Shown in pieces: positions 1 through 8,144 of a DNA stretch of 64,000 bases; position 1 is the stretch's first letter, and the number at the start of each line of letters is the position of its first letter. A model generated the notes under the pieces. That model made no database searches. It had not been told where the DNA came from and saw nothing but the letters and a program-made list of their open reading frames with translations. This DNA is from an uncultured Paracoccaceae bacterium (GTDB taxonomy: Bacteria; Pseudomonadota; Alphaproteobacteria; Rhodobacterales; Rhodobacteraceae), in assembly GCA_947488175.1 (NCBI GenBank), contig CANKYO010000008.1, positions 124,001 to 188,000 on the forward strand, written 5' to 3'. The translations under genes were made by a program, and so were the position numbers.

Positions 1-2
1 AT

Positions 3-590
3 GCACTGGCGCGCGCCTGTGATCTGGGCGTCGCCATGCAATTGACCAATATCGCCCGCGATGTGGGGGAAGATGCCCGGATGGGTCGGATCTATCTGCC
101 GCTCGATTGGCTGGCAGAGGCCGGGATTGAGCCGACGAACTTCGTGCGTGAGCCGCTGCCCACCAACGATGTGCGCAAGCTGGTCAAGCGGTTGCTGGCC
201 GAGGCGGATCGTTTGTATCGCCGGTCAGAGGCCGGGATTGATGTACTGCCCTTGCGGGCGCGCACCGGTATTTGGGCGGCGCGGTTGATCTATGCCGGGA
301 TTGGCAAGCAGCTCAAGCGGCAAGGCTATGACAGCATCTCGATGCGCGCCCATACTTCCACCGCGCAAAAGCTGGGATGGCTGATGCAATCAGGCGCACG
401 CACGGGTCTGTCGCTGATCATGCCGAAATCGGCGGTCATCTATGCCAAGCCGCTGGATGAGGTCGCTTTTCTGGTCGATGCGGCCAGTCAGGGTCGGGTC
501 AATGCCGGGCGTTCTTCATCGGTGTTGGATATTCTGGCCGAGTTGAAGGCGCGAGAGACGGGCATTGGAACTGACCGCCCGATGGCCTAG
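3..590 (+). CDS. crtB: Phytoene synthase, 3' part (window starts inside the gene)
   Basis: C-terminal 195 residues of phytoene synthase, which condenses two geranylgeranyl diphosphates to phytoene, the first committed step of carotenoid synthesis. The reading frame is open from base 3, upstream of the first in-frame ATG at 36, so the 5' end lies outside the window. The second aspartate-rich motif is visible (NIARDVGEDARMGRIYLP, with DVGED as the DxxxD diphosphate/Mg2+ site). A tspO gene follows at once, as in the crtI-crtB-tspO order of Rhodobacter photosynthesis clusters, so a carotenoid or photosynthesis cluster probably lies to the left. That last point is inference. Confidence 0.93.
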   Translation, partial: ALARACDLGVAMQLTNIARDVGEDARMGRIYLPLDWLAEAGIEPTNFVREPLPTNDVRKLVKRLLAEADRLYRRSEAGIDVLPLRARTGIWAARLIYAGIGKQLKRQGYDSISMRAHTSTAQKLGWLMQSGARTGLSLIMPKSAVIYAKPLDEVAFLVDAASQGRVNAGRSSSVLDILAELKARETGIGTDRPMA

Positions 591-614
591 TTGTTGCCCC
601 GAAAGGGGCCCAAC

Positions 615-1094
615 ATGGATATTTGGCTTTTCTTGATGTTTCTGGCGGCATGCTTTGGCGCAGGTGCGACTGGTGCCATGTTCCCTCCGGGAGAGTGGTA
701 CGAGAAGCTGAACAAGCCGTCATGGGTGCCGCCAAACTGGCTGTTCCCGGTGGCGTGGACGACGATTTATCTGCTGATGTCCTTCGCCGGGGCGCGGGCG
801 GCCGGCCTGGACGGCAGCGCCTATGCGATGGCCTTCTGGGCCATGCAGATCGCTTTCAACACACTCTGGACCCCGGTGTTCTTCGGGTTGAGGCGGCTAA
901 AAGGCGCGCTGCCGGTAATGGCGGCGCTCTGGGTCGCGGTTCTGGGCTGCACGATTACGCATTGGCAATTGGATATGTGGGCCGGGTTGGCATTTGTGCC
1001 GTATCTGGCGTGGGTGACCGTGGCAGGGGCGCTGAACCTGGAGATGGTTCGGTTGAACCCGGACGTTGAGCCTTTGGAGGTGGGGAAGGCGTGA
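615..1094 (+). CDS. tspO: TspO/MBR family tryptophan-rich sensory protein
   Basis: 159-residue membrane protein of the TspO/peripheral benzodiazepine receptor family, which binds porphyrins and cholesterol. In Rhodobacter it modulates tetrapyrrole and photosynthesis gene expression. The signature PGEWYEKLNKPSWVPPNW near the N-terminus, the Trp-rich content (AFWAMQIAFNTLWTPVFF) and about five hydrophobic segments support the call. The ATG at 615 is chosen because an AAAGGGG ribosome binding site sits about 8 bases upstream; the frame is also open from a TTG at 591 directly after the crtB stop. It is likely co-transcribed with crtB. Confidence 0.93.
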   Translation: MDIWLFLMFLAACFGAGATGAMFPPGEWYEKLNKPSWVPPNWLFPVAWTTIYLLMSFAGARAAGLDGSAYAMAFWAMQIAFNTLWTPVFFGLRRLKGALPVMAALWVAVLGCTITHWQLDMWAGLAFVPYLAWVTVAGALNLEMVRLNPDVEPLEVGKA

Positions 1095-1126
1095 TTGACA
1101 GGATTTCTGCTTGAAAGGCCCCAATT

Positions 1127-1411
1127 TTGCGAAGTTTCTTTCTAGACGGCATCGAAGACGTGGATAAAGCGCGGGCAGTCTTGTCCGAACTTCTTCCAGG
1201 GCAAACTGATCCTTGGATCCTGTTTAACCGGGGTGGCAGTGATGCGCTCGCATACATGAATATCGAAAAAGACGACTCCGGGGAACTTCTTGGTCCATAT
1301 GTAATTCAGGCTGACATAAGTGGTCGCCATTATCAGGAAACACAGCCATTGGTATCACTCCTGCAATCGTTGCAGGCCAGGCTTGGCGGTACTGTCACAG
1401 AGGACCGATGA
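1127..1411 (+). CDS. Small hypothetical protein
   Basis: 94-residue reading frame starting at a TTG with GAAAGG about 8 bases upstream. It is not recognised. Composition is protein-like and balanced (GQTDPWILFNRGGSDALAYM, then an acidic stretch and a helical C-terminus), unlike the Arg/Pro-rich shadows around it. It could be a short alpha/beta domain or the remnant of a longer gene, since no good ATG exists. It lies 32 bp downstream of tspO on the same strand. Confidence 0.5.
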   Translation: MRSFFLDGIEDVDKARAVLSELLPGQTDPWILFNRGGSDALAYMNIEKDDSGELLGPYVIQADISGRHYQETQPLVSLLQSLQARLGGTVTEDR

Positions 1412-1731
1412 TACGGCACGAGCGACAGTCTGCTGATGAGCGAGCGCTTGCAGGCAATTGCCATAGCGGACTGAAAGTATAGGCCTGAAATGCTGAGGAC
1501 ATCGCCCGACCTGGAGGGCGTTTGATCGCCCTGCGTTGATCGGTCCCAAGCCATGAACGTGACATTGCGCTGTGCGGAACCTTGCAAAATTGCCCTCCGG
1601 GGGGAGGTCGGGCGATGCCCGGTGGTGCCACCGGGCGGTACAATTGCAGATGTATGTGCATCAATTCCTTGTTTGTCGCCTACAGAAAGTGTGGGTCTTG
1701 AACCTCCCCCAAAACGGTGAAACCATTGGGG
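1412..1731. other. Gene-poor gap before adenine deaminase
   Basis: About 320 bases without a convincing gene on either strand. The only structure noticed is a pair of GC-rich palindromic patches: around 1592-1607 (CCTCC..GGAGG) and at 1617-1637 (CCCGGTGG, 2-nt spacer, CCACCGGG). No T-run follows, so neither is a clear terminator. The second could be an operator or leader hairpin for the ade-amn operon. Confidence 0.4.
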
Positions 1732-3528
1732 ATGGAACTTCACTTCAAATCATGGGCTGAGTCGGCCCCCCGTCTGGTCGCCGTCGCGGCAGGCCGCGAA
1801 CCTGCCGATCTGGTCATTCACGGCGCCCGGCTCGTCAACGTACACACCCGCGAAATACTCGACTGGCAGGTCGCCGTCGCCAATGGCCGTTTCGCCTATG
1901 TCGGACCGGATGCCAGCCATTGCATCGGCCCTGACACACAGGTGATTGATGCAAAGGGTCGCTACCTGATCCCCGGTCTCTGTGACGGGCACATGCATAT
2001 CGAAAGCGGGATGCTGACCCCGGCCGAATTCGCCGCCGCCGTCATCCCTCATGGCACCACCACGATGTTCACCGACCCGCACGAGATTGCCAATGTGCTG
2101 GGGCTGCGCGGCGTGCGGATGATGCATGATGAGGCGCTGATGCAGCCGATCAACATCTACACCCAGATGCCGTCCTGCGCGCCTTCGGCCCCTGGTCTGG
2201 AAACCACCGGGTTCGAAATTTCGGCCAATGACGTGGCCGAGGCAATGGCTTGGCCCGGCATCATCGGGCTGGGCGAAATGATGAACTTTCCTGGTGTGAT
2301 CAATGGTGATCCGCAGATGCTGGCCGAGATGGCGGCGACCATGAATGCGGGCAAGACCGTGGGCGGGCACTACGCGTCACCCGACAAGGGGATCGCCTTC
2401 AGCGCCTATGTGGCCGGCGGGGCTGCCGACGATCACGAAGGTACGGCAGAGGCGGATGCGATTGCCCGCGTGCGCAACGGGATGCGGTCGATGATGCGCC
2501 TTGGGTCGGCCTGGTATGATGTAGAAAGCCAGATCACGGCGGTGACGGAAAAGGGGCTCGACCCGCGCAATTTCATCCTTTGTACCGATGATTGCCACTC
2601 CGGTACGCTGGTGAATGACGGGCATATGAACCGGGTGGTGCGCCATGCCATCGCCTGCGGCTGTGACCCGGTGGTGGCGCTCCAGATGGCCACCATCAAC
2701 ACCGCCACCCATTTCGGGCTGGAACGGGAGCTTGGGTCCATCGCGCCGGGGCGACGGGCGGACATGATCCTGACCTCCGACCTGACAACGCTGCCGATCG
2801 AACAGGTGATCGCGCGCGGACAGACCGTGGCGCTGGATGGCAAGATCACAGTCGAGTGTCCGCATTACGACTGGTCCGCTGACGCGCGGCAAACCGTGCG
2901 GATGGGCAAGACGCTGCAAGACACAGACTTTGCGATCAAGGCCCCGGACTGGGCCAACAACGTCAAGGCCAAGGTCATCGGTGTCGTGGAAAATCAAGCC
3001 CCGACCGAGGCGCTGACAGCCGAACTGCCCGTCGTCGACGGTCTGGTTGAGGGCGAAGGCGACACCTATCAGATCGCCCTTGTCGAACGGCACCGGGGCA
3101 CAGGCGATGTGGTCAATGGCTTCGTGTCGGGCTTCGGCTATACCGGGCAGATGGCCATGGCCTCCACCGTGGCCCATGACAGTCACCATATGATCGTGGT
3201 GGGCACCGACCGCGCCATGATGGCCGCAGCCGCCAACCGGCTGGGTGAGGTCGGCGGCGGTGTGACCGTCTGGAAGGACGGGCAGGAAATCGCACTGGTC
3301 GAACTGCCCATCGCGGGCCTGATGTCCGACAGCCCGGCGGCTGAGGTTGCGGCCAAGGCCGACCGGATGGTCGCTGCCATGGCCGAATGCGGCTGTACGC
3401 TGAATAACGCCTATATGCAGCATTCGCTGCTGGCGCTTGTTGTCATCCCCTCGTTGCGCATCTCTGATCTGGGTCTGGTGGACGTCGACAAATTTGAAAT
3501 TACCGAACTCTTCGAGGAAAACGCATGA
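1732..3528 (+). CDS. ade: Adenine deaminase
   Basis: 598-residue amidohydrolase of the bacterial Ade type, converting adenine to hypoxanthine and ammonia in purine salvage. Seen in the sequence: the composite N-terminal domain (PADLVIHGARLVNVHTREIL), the metal-binding motif GHMHIES at about residues 86-92, HGTTTMFTDPHEIANVLG, and CTDDCHSGTLVNDGH further on. The C-terminal domain ends at full family length. The start is uncertain: ATG at 1732 is favoured by comparison with typical N-termini, but a GTG at 1717 is in frame and neither has a good ribosome binding site. The stop overlaps the amn start by 4 bp, implying translational coupling. Confidence 0.95.
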   Translation: MELHFKSWAESAPRLVAVAAGREPADLVIHGARLVNVHTREILDWQVAVANGRFAYVGPDASHCIGPDTQVIDAKGRYLIPGLCDGHMHIESGMLTPAEFAAAVIPHGTTTMFTDPHEIANVLGLRGVRMMHDEALMQPINIYTQMPSCAPSAPGLETTGFEISANDVAEAMAWPGIIGLGEMMNFPGVINGDPQMLAEMAATMNAGKTVGGHYASPDKGIAFSAYVAGGAADDHEGTAEADAIARVRNGMRSMMRLGSAWYDVESQITAVTEKGLDPRNFILCTDDCHSGTLVNDGHMNRVVRHAIACGCDPVVALQMATINTATHFGLERELGSIAPGRRADMILTSDLTTLPIEQVIARGQTVALDGKITVECPHYDWSADARQTVRMGKTLQDTDFAIKAPDWANNVKAKVIGVVENQAPTEALTAELPVVDGLVEGEGDTYQIALVERHRGTGDVVNGFVSGFGYTGQMAMASTVAHDSHHMIVVGTDRAMMAAAANRLGEVGGGVTVWKDGQEIALVELPIAGLMSDSPAAEVAAKADRMVAAMAECGCTLNNAYMQHSLLALVVIPSLRISDLGLVDVDKFEITELFEENA

Positions 3529-5006
3529 ACGTGGCGCAAAAGGTCCATATCCAGACACCGGATACCCCCACGGCAGAGGCCTTTACCGACGCGGGCAAAG
3601 CCGTCGAACGGTTGCAGGAACTCTATCAGAGCGCCGTCGGCTTCCTGTCCGAAAACTTCATCAAGGCCCTGCGCGAGGGGCAGCCGGAAACACGCGTGCG
3701 CGCCTACTACCCCGAAATCCGGCTGACCACGACGACCTACGCCAAAACCGACACGCGCCTGTCATTCGGTCACGTGGCCGAACCCGGCACCTATGCGACA
3801 ACCGTCACCCGCCCTGATCTTTTCGCCGATTACCTGCGCCAGCAAATCGGCCTGCTGATCAAAAGCCATGGAATGCCGGTGATTATCGGTCCTTCGAAAA
3901 CCGAAATGCCGGTACATTTCGCCGCCGCCAATGACCCCAACTTGACCGTGCCGCATGACGGGTCGCTGGAATTCAACCTGCGCGACACGTTCGATGTGCC
4001 GGACCTCAGCACCACGCATGACAGCATCGTCAACGGCGAGGGGTTCAAATATCCCGACGGTGCCCTGCCGCTCGCCCCGTTCACGGCCCAGCGGATCGAC
4101 TATTCGCTCGCCCGCCTGTCGCACTACACCGCGACCGCGGCCGAGCATTTCCAGAACCACGTTCTATTCACCAACTACCAGTTCTACGTTGAAGAGTTCG
4201 AGGCCTATGCCCGCCACATGCTTGCCGATCCCGACAGCGGCTACACGAGTTTTGTCAGCACCGGAAACGTCGAAATCACACAGGCCGACGCGCCCCTGCC
4301 AGTGCCTGCCAAACTGCCCCAGATGCCGACCTACCACCTGAAACGGGCCAACGGCGCCGGGATCACGCTGGTCAATATCGGTGTCGGCCCGTCGAACGCC
4401 AAAACCGCGACCGACCATATCGCCGTGCTGCGGCCCCATGCCTGGCTGATGGTCGGGCACTGCGCGGGTCTGCGCAATTCGCAGCGGCTGGGGGATTTCG
4501 TGCTGGCCCACGCCTACCTGCGCGAAGATCACGTGCTGGACGATGACCTGCCCGTCTGGGTGCCGATCCCCGCGCTGGCCGAAATCCAGATTGCGCTGGA
4601 AACCGCCGTGGCGGATGTGACCGAACTGGAAGGCTACGAACTCAAACGGATCATGCGTACCGGCACCGTGGCCACTATCGACAACCGCAACTGGGAACTG
4701 CGCGAACAGGCGGGGCCAGTCCAGCGGCTTTCCCAATCGCGGGCGATTGCGCTCGATATGGAAAGTGCGACGATTGCGGCTAACGGATTCCGGTTCAGGG
4801 TCCCTTACGGCACCTTACTTTGCGTCAGCGACAAACCCCTGCATGGGGAGCTGAAATTGCCCGGTATGGCGTCGAATTTCTATAAAACACAGGTGGCCGC
4901 GCACCTGATGATTGGTATAAGAGCGATGGAAAGGTTGCGTGAAATGCCACTTGAACGCATCCACAGCCGCAAATTACGTAGCTTTGAAGAGACAGCTTTC
5001 CTGTAA
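3525..5006 (+). CDS. amn: AMP nucleosidase
   Basis: 493-residue protein close in length to E. coli Amn. It hydrolyses AMP to adenine and ribose 5-phosphate. Motifs include an N-terminal regulatory domain (AVGFLSENFIKALREGQP) and a phosphorylase-like C-terminal domain (VNIGVGPSNAKTATDHIAVL, MVGHCAGLRNSQRLGDFVLA, ALDMESATIAANGFRFRVPYG). The ATG overlaps the ade stop (ATGA), so the two enzymes form a short AMP to adenine to hypoxanthine pathway, and the ribose 5-phosphate can feed PRPP synthesis. Confidence 0.96.
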   Translation: MNVAQKVHIQTPDTPTAEAFTDAGKAVERLQELYQSAVGFLSENFIKALREGQPETRVRAYYPEIRLTTTTYAKTDTRLSFGHVAEPGTYATTVTRPDLFADYLRQQIGLLIKSHGMPVIIGPSKTEMPVHFAAANDPNLTVPHDGSLEFNLRDTFDVPDLSTTHDSIVNGEGFKYPDGALPLAPFTAQRIDYSLARLSHYTATAAEHFQNHVLFTNYQFYVEEFEAYARHMLADPDSGYTSFVSTGNVEITQADAPLPVPAKLPQMPTYHLKRANGAGITLVNIGVGPSNAKTATDHIAVLRPHAWLMVGHCAGLRNSQRLGDFVLAHAYLREDHVLDDDLPVWVPIPALAEIQIALETAVADVTELEGYELKRIMRTGTVATIDNRNWELREQAGPVQRLSQSRAIALDMESATIAANGFRFRVPYGTLLCVSDKPLHGELKLPGMASNFYKTQVAAHLMIGIRAMERLREMPLERIHSRKLRSFEETAFL

Positions 5007-5061
5007 TTCGGCAAAAAACGACCCAAAACCCGTTATTTTCACTTGAAATGTGCCACTAATC

Positions 5062-5091
5062 GTTGTGGTGTCCCACAACATACCGTTATAT
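5062..5091 (+). promoter_or_regulatory. Promoter and inverted repeat upstream of the HU gene
   Basis: A -35-like TTGTGG (5063-5068) and a -10-like TTATAT (5086-5091) are separated by exactly 17 bases. The -35 lies inside a perfect 7-bp inverted repeat, GTTGTGG (5062-5068), 4-nt spacer, CCACAAC (5073-5079), which could be an operator. The promoter is 49 bases upstream of the HU start codon. This is inference from spacing and symmetry only. Confidence 0.5.
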
Positions 5092-5139
5092 GAGCGGGTA
5101 AGAGGCCCAACTGCTGGGCGAACGAGGGAGACCAGTAAA

Positions 5140-5430
5140 ATGGCGACAAAACCAATGACAAAGGCGCAGCTGGTAGCTGCACTTGCCGACGAAACAGGCA
5201 TGGACAAGAAAGCAGCAGGGTCTGCACTGGATGCCGTAACTGGCATCATCACCAAGGAAGTCTCCGGCGGCGGCGCCGTGACACTGCCAGGTGTTGGCAA
5301 GATCTATTGCCGCGAGCGCCCAGAGCGCATGGTCCGCAACCCGGCCACGGGTGAGCAGATCAAGAAGGAAGCCGATAAGGTTGTCAAAATGACAATCGCC
5401 AAGGCACTCAAAGACAGCGTGAACGGTTAA
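5140..5430 (+). CDS. HU family DNA-binding protein
   Basis: 96-residue histone-like protein of the HU/IHF family, a nucleoid-associated dimer that bends DNA. The fold order is typical: helical N-terminus (MTKAQLVAALADETGMDKKA), a turn, the beta arms with the RNPATGEQI proline motif, and a C-terminal helix. The start at 5140 is preceded by GAGGGAG (5124-5130); an upstream in-frame extension to 5050 covers the promoter and is not translated. It is a single gene, with its own promoter and terminator. Confidence 0.95.
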   Translation: MATKPMTKAQLVAALADETGMDKKAAGSALDAVTGIITKEVSGGGAVTLPGVGKIYCRERPERMVRNPATGEQIKKEADKVVKMTIAKALKDSVNG

Positions 5431-5465
5431 TCCGTTCGCATGATACCCCGCTAGGGTTTCGGAAA

Positions 5466-5494
5466 GGGTCGCCTGAAGAGGCGGCCTTTTTTGT
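5466..5494 (+). terminator. Rho-independent terminator of the HU gene
   Basis: Stem GGTCGCC (5467-5473), loop TGAAGA, GGCGGCC (5480-5486) with one G-T pair, followed by a run of six T. It lies 36 bases after the HU stop codon. Confidence 0.85.
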
Positions 5495-5738
5495 TTGTCG
5501 ATTGTGAGTTGTGAGACGTCAGATGAATTGGAACCAGACGTCACACGCTCACCTGATCAGCGAATGCTGCGTGCGCCGCTAATGACCAGATTGAACCCAC
5601 GATGTCCAATCCCATGCATTTTCCTAATGGCGGTTCTGGCGCACGAAGTTGCACTTGATCGCGTTGACACAAAGGTTCGCCGTATTCAATTGAAGTGATC
5701 CCACTTTAAGAACGCTGATCGACGTAATAGGATTGCGC

Positions 5739-7595
5739 ATGCAGTATCATCTTAATGGCTTCCGCACCGGAGACCCGTCAGTTGCCTCCGCCAGTTCAAC
5801 CATGGCGAAGGAAACCACCGATGTACTCATTATTGGCTGTGGACCTGCTGGATTGACGCTGGCGACGCAACTCAGTGCTTTTGGGGACATCTCGGTGCGT
5901 ATAATCGAGCGCAAATCTGGCCCCCTGGAATTTGGTCAAGCGGATGGAATCGCCTGCCGCTCTGTCGAAATGTTCGAGGCGTTTGGTTTTGCGGAGCGCG
6001 TGATCAAGGAAGGTTATCACGTCAATGAGGTGAGCTTTTGGCGACCCGGCGCAAACGGGGCACCACTTGTCCGCGCTGACCGCATTCAGGATGTGGAAGA
6101 TGATCTTTCGGAGATGCCGCACATCATTCTAAGTCAAGCCCGGGTTCATGACTTTTACCTTGAGAACATGGCCAAATCGCCGATCCGCCTTGTTCCGGAC
6201 TACCACAGAGAATTAGTCTCCCTGACACGGGCGGACGACCGCGACTTTCCAATTGAAGCAACAGTAGCCTGTTCGAATGGGCCGGAGGATACTGAAACCA
6301 TCCGGGCCAAATATGTCGTAGGTTGCGATGGCGCACGCAGCAAAGTGCGGTCCGAACTGGGCCTTGCTCTTAAGGGAAAATCCGCGCGACAGCTTTGGGG
6401 CGTGATGGATGTTCTATGCAAAACCAGCTTCCCCGACATCAGATTAAAATGTGCAATCCAATCTGCGGATCAGGGGAGCATCCTGATTATTCCCCGCGAA
6501 GGCGGCTATCTGGTTCGCCTGTATATCGAACTCGATGAGCTAGGGCCTGATGAGCGAGCCGCTGATCGAGGTGTCACATCGGACCGGTTAATCGAAAAGG
6601 CGCGTAAGATCCTTTTCCCTTTTGACTTTGATGTAGCGCAAGTCGCCTGGTGGTCGGCATACGAGATTGGCCAACGTGTTTGTGACGCCTTTGATGATGT
6701 CGCCGAAGCGGAACGGGGATCAAAATCGCCTCGAATATTCATCGCTGGTGATGCCTGTCACACGCACAGCCCTAAGGCGGGACAGGGCATGAATGTCTCA
6801 ATGGCCGATGCCTTCAATCTGGGTTGGAAACTGGCCGCTGTTCTTCGCGGCCAATCGCCTGTTGAATTGCTGGACACCTACTCCACAGAACGCCGCGCAA
6901 AAGCGCAAGAATTGATCGATTTTGACCGCGACATGGCGCGCTTGTTTAGCGCGAAGCCTGAGACCAAAGGAGATGCCGCCCAATTCCAAGCATATTTCAA
7001 GAAGCATGGGCGTTATACGGCGGGCGTTGAAACCTGTTATGATACATCGTTGATCAGGGGAGATACGCGCCATCAGGAATTGGCGACAGGTTACCCTGTT
7101 GGTAAGCGTTTCCACTCCGGGCCTGTCATCAGGCTTGCCGATGCGAAACCAATGCAGTTGGGGCATAGTTTGAAAGCTGATGGGCGCTGGCGGATCATCA
7201 TCTTTGCGCCAAGGACGGACGAAGGCGACGCGAATGGTCCTGCGGCCGCTTTGTGTGCAGACCTAACAGCGTTGTTGGAGCGAGTGTCGCAAAAGGATGC
7301 CGATATCGACGCAGTGATCGATGTCCGTGCAGTCTTTCAGGCCTCTCACCGAGACATGGATATCTCGAAACTGCCAGATCTACTGCGTCCTCGAAAAGGG
7401 TCACTGGGCCTCACCGACTACGAGAAAGTTTTTTGCCCGGCCCAAGAAGCGGGTGACATTTTCGACATGCGCGGGGTCAATCGAGACCTGGGTGCGGTCA
7501 TTGTTACCAGACCGGATCAATACGTGTCTTTGGTGACCCCAATCACAGGAGGCGCGGAGATCAGAGATTTCTTTGCTCGCGTGTTGCTGTTCTAG
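5739..7595 (+). CDS. FAD-dependent aromatic monooxygenase (phenol 2-monooxygenase / 3-hydroxybenzoate 4-monooxygenase type)
   Basis: 618-residue flavin hydroxylase. The N-terminal MQYHLNGFRTGDP, the Rossmann motif DVLIIGCGPAGLTLATQL, the second FAD motif IFIAGDACHTHSPKAGQGMN and the C-terminal thioredoxin-like domain fit the PheA/MobA group, which ortho-hydroxylates phenols using NAD(P)H and O2. The substrate cannot be assigned. ATG 5739 is preferred over TTG 5733 because TAGGA lies 6 bases upstream. The gene stands alone: no ring-cleavage enzyme or regulator adjoins it. Its codon use looks less GC-biased than that of neighbours, and both flanks are gene-poor, which hints at acquisition by transfer. 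Confidence 0.9.
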   Translation: MQYHLNGFRTGDPSVASASSTMAKETTDVLIIGCGPAGLTLATQLSAFGDISVRIIERKSGPLEFGQADGIACRSVEMFEAFGFAERVIKEGYHVNEVSFWRPGANGAPLVRADRIQDVEDDLSEMPHIILSQARVHDFYLENMAKSPIRLVPDYHRELVSLTRADDRDFPIEATVACSNGPEDTETIRAKYVVGCDGARSKVRSELGLALKGKSARQLWGVMDVLCKTSFPDIRLKCAIQSADQGSILIIPREGGYLVRLYIELDELGPDERAADRGVTSDRLIEKARKILFPFDFDVAQVAWWSAYEIGQRVCDAFDDVAEAERGSKSPRIFIAGDACHTHSPKAGQGMNVSMADAFNLGWKLAAVLRGQSPVELLDTYSTERRAKAQELIDFDRDMARLFSAKPETKGDAAQFQAYFKKHGRYTAGVETCYDTSLIRGDTRHQELATGYPVGKRFHSGPVIRLADAKPMQLGHSLKADGRWRIIIFAPRTDEGDANGPAAALCADLTALLERVSQKDADIDAVIDVRAVFQASHRDMDISKLPDLLRPRKGSLGLTDYEKVFCPAQEAGDIFDMRGVNRDLGAVIVTRPDQYVSLVTPITGGAEIRDFFARVLLF

Positions 7596-8144
7596 TCAAT
7601 CCGTTTTCATGCAGCACGCGAAGCCCGCCACTCACACCAGCTCGGGTAGGTTCTGCTCTGTCCCGCTCAACGGACCTTATGGGTTAGAAATACTCGATGT
7701 TGAGTCAGGAAACCTGATGGAAAAATCTTCCTGTGTTTGGACAATCGGAGTGCTCGGTCGGAAGCTCCCCGCGTTCTACGATGGTGCCGCGGAATTGGCG
7801 TCGGTTTGGTCCACTTCCGTGGATATGAAGTCTGGTTTCCGGCATCGACTTTGTAGTTGCAAGACCAACAACGACGCTCGTGAAACCTTAACAGTATGTT
7901 CCTCTTTGCGCCGCACGCAGGTTTAATCGTCCAAATTCTGCCCCAGGGGTCCGACAAAAGTCCGACGTTTTGCCGACGCGTATCCGACCACCCAAAACCC
8001 TCACAAAACCCTGCGTTAACGCATGATTCGCCAGTTTTTGGCATCCAACGCGCGGTGCCTCTCTGGCAACACCACCGAACGTTGCGTCGCGCTGCGGCTG
8101 CATCTCTGCTTTCCGTCGGTGGCAAAAGCGCGTTAGGCGGGGCC
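7596..8144. other. Gene-poor region with phased repeats
   Basis: About 550 bases between the monooxygenase and the DMT transporter. Open frames cross it on both strands, but their composition is poor and none is recognised; decayed coding sequence is possible. It contains the 11-nt repeat array at 7950-7993 and, after it, a 37-residue frame (8023-8136) that ends 8 bases before the transporter start and is probably not a gene. Confidence 0.45.
7950..7993. repeat. Four phased 11-nt direct repeats (KCCGAC-N5)
   Basis: The hexamer TCCGAC or GCCGAC begins at 7950, 7961, 7972 and 7983, exactly 11 bases apart, with variable 5-nt spacers. The same architecture recurs at 52020-52063, where the core shared string is TCCGACGTTTTGCCGACG. 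Helical phasing suggests a protein-binding array. It lies about 150 bases upstream of the DMT transporter start. Confidence 0.7.

Noticed and set aside
5495..5698. 67-residue frame after the HU terminator
   Set aside because: Starts inside the T-run region of the terminator, no clear start signal, unstructured composition.
7573..7926. 117-residue frame after the monooxygenase
   Set aside because: Cys/Ser-rich composition, no ribosome binding site, no recognisable motif, and it overlaps the end of the monooxygenase gene in another frame.
8023..8136. 37-residue frame before the DMT transporter
   Set aside because: No ribosome binding site, Cys-rich, and no sign of conservation can be judged; noted only as possible leader.
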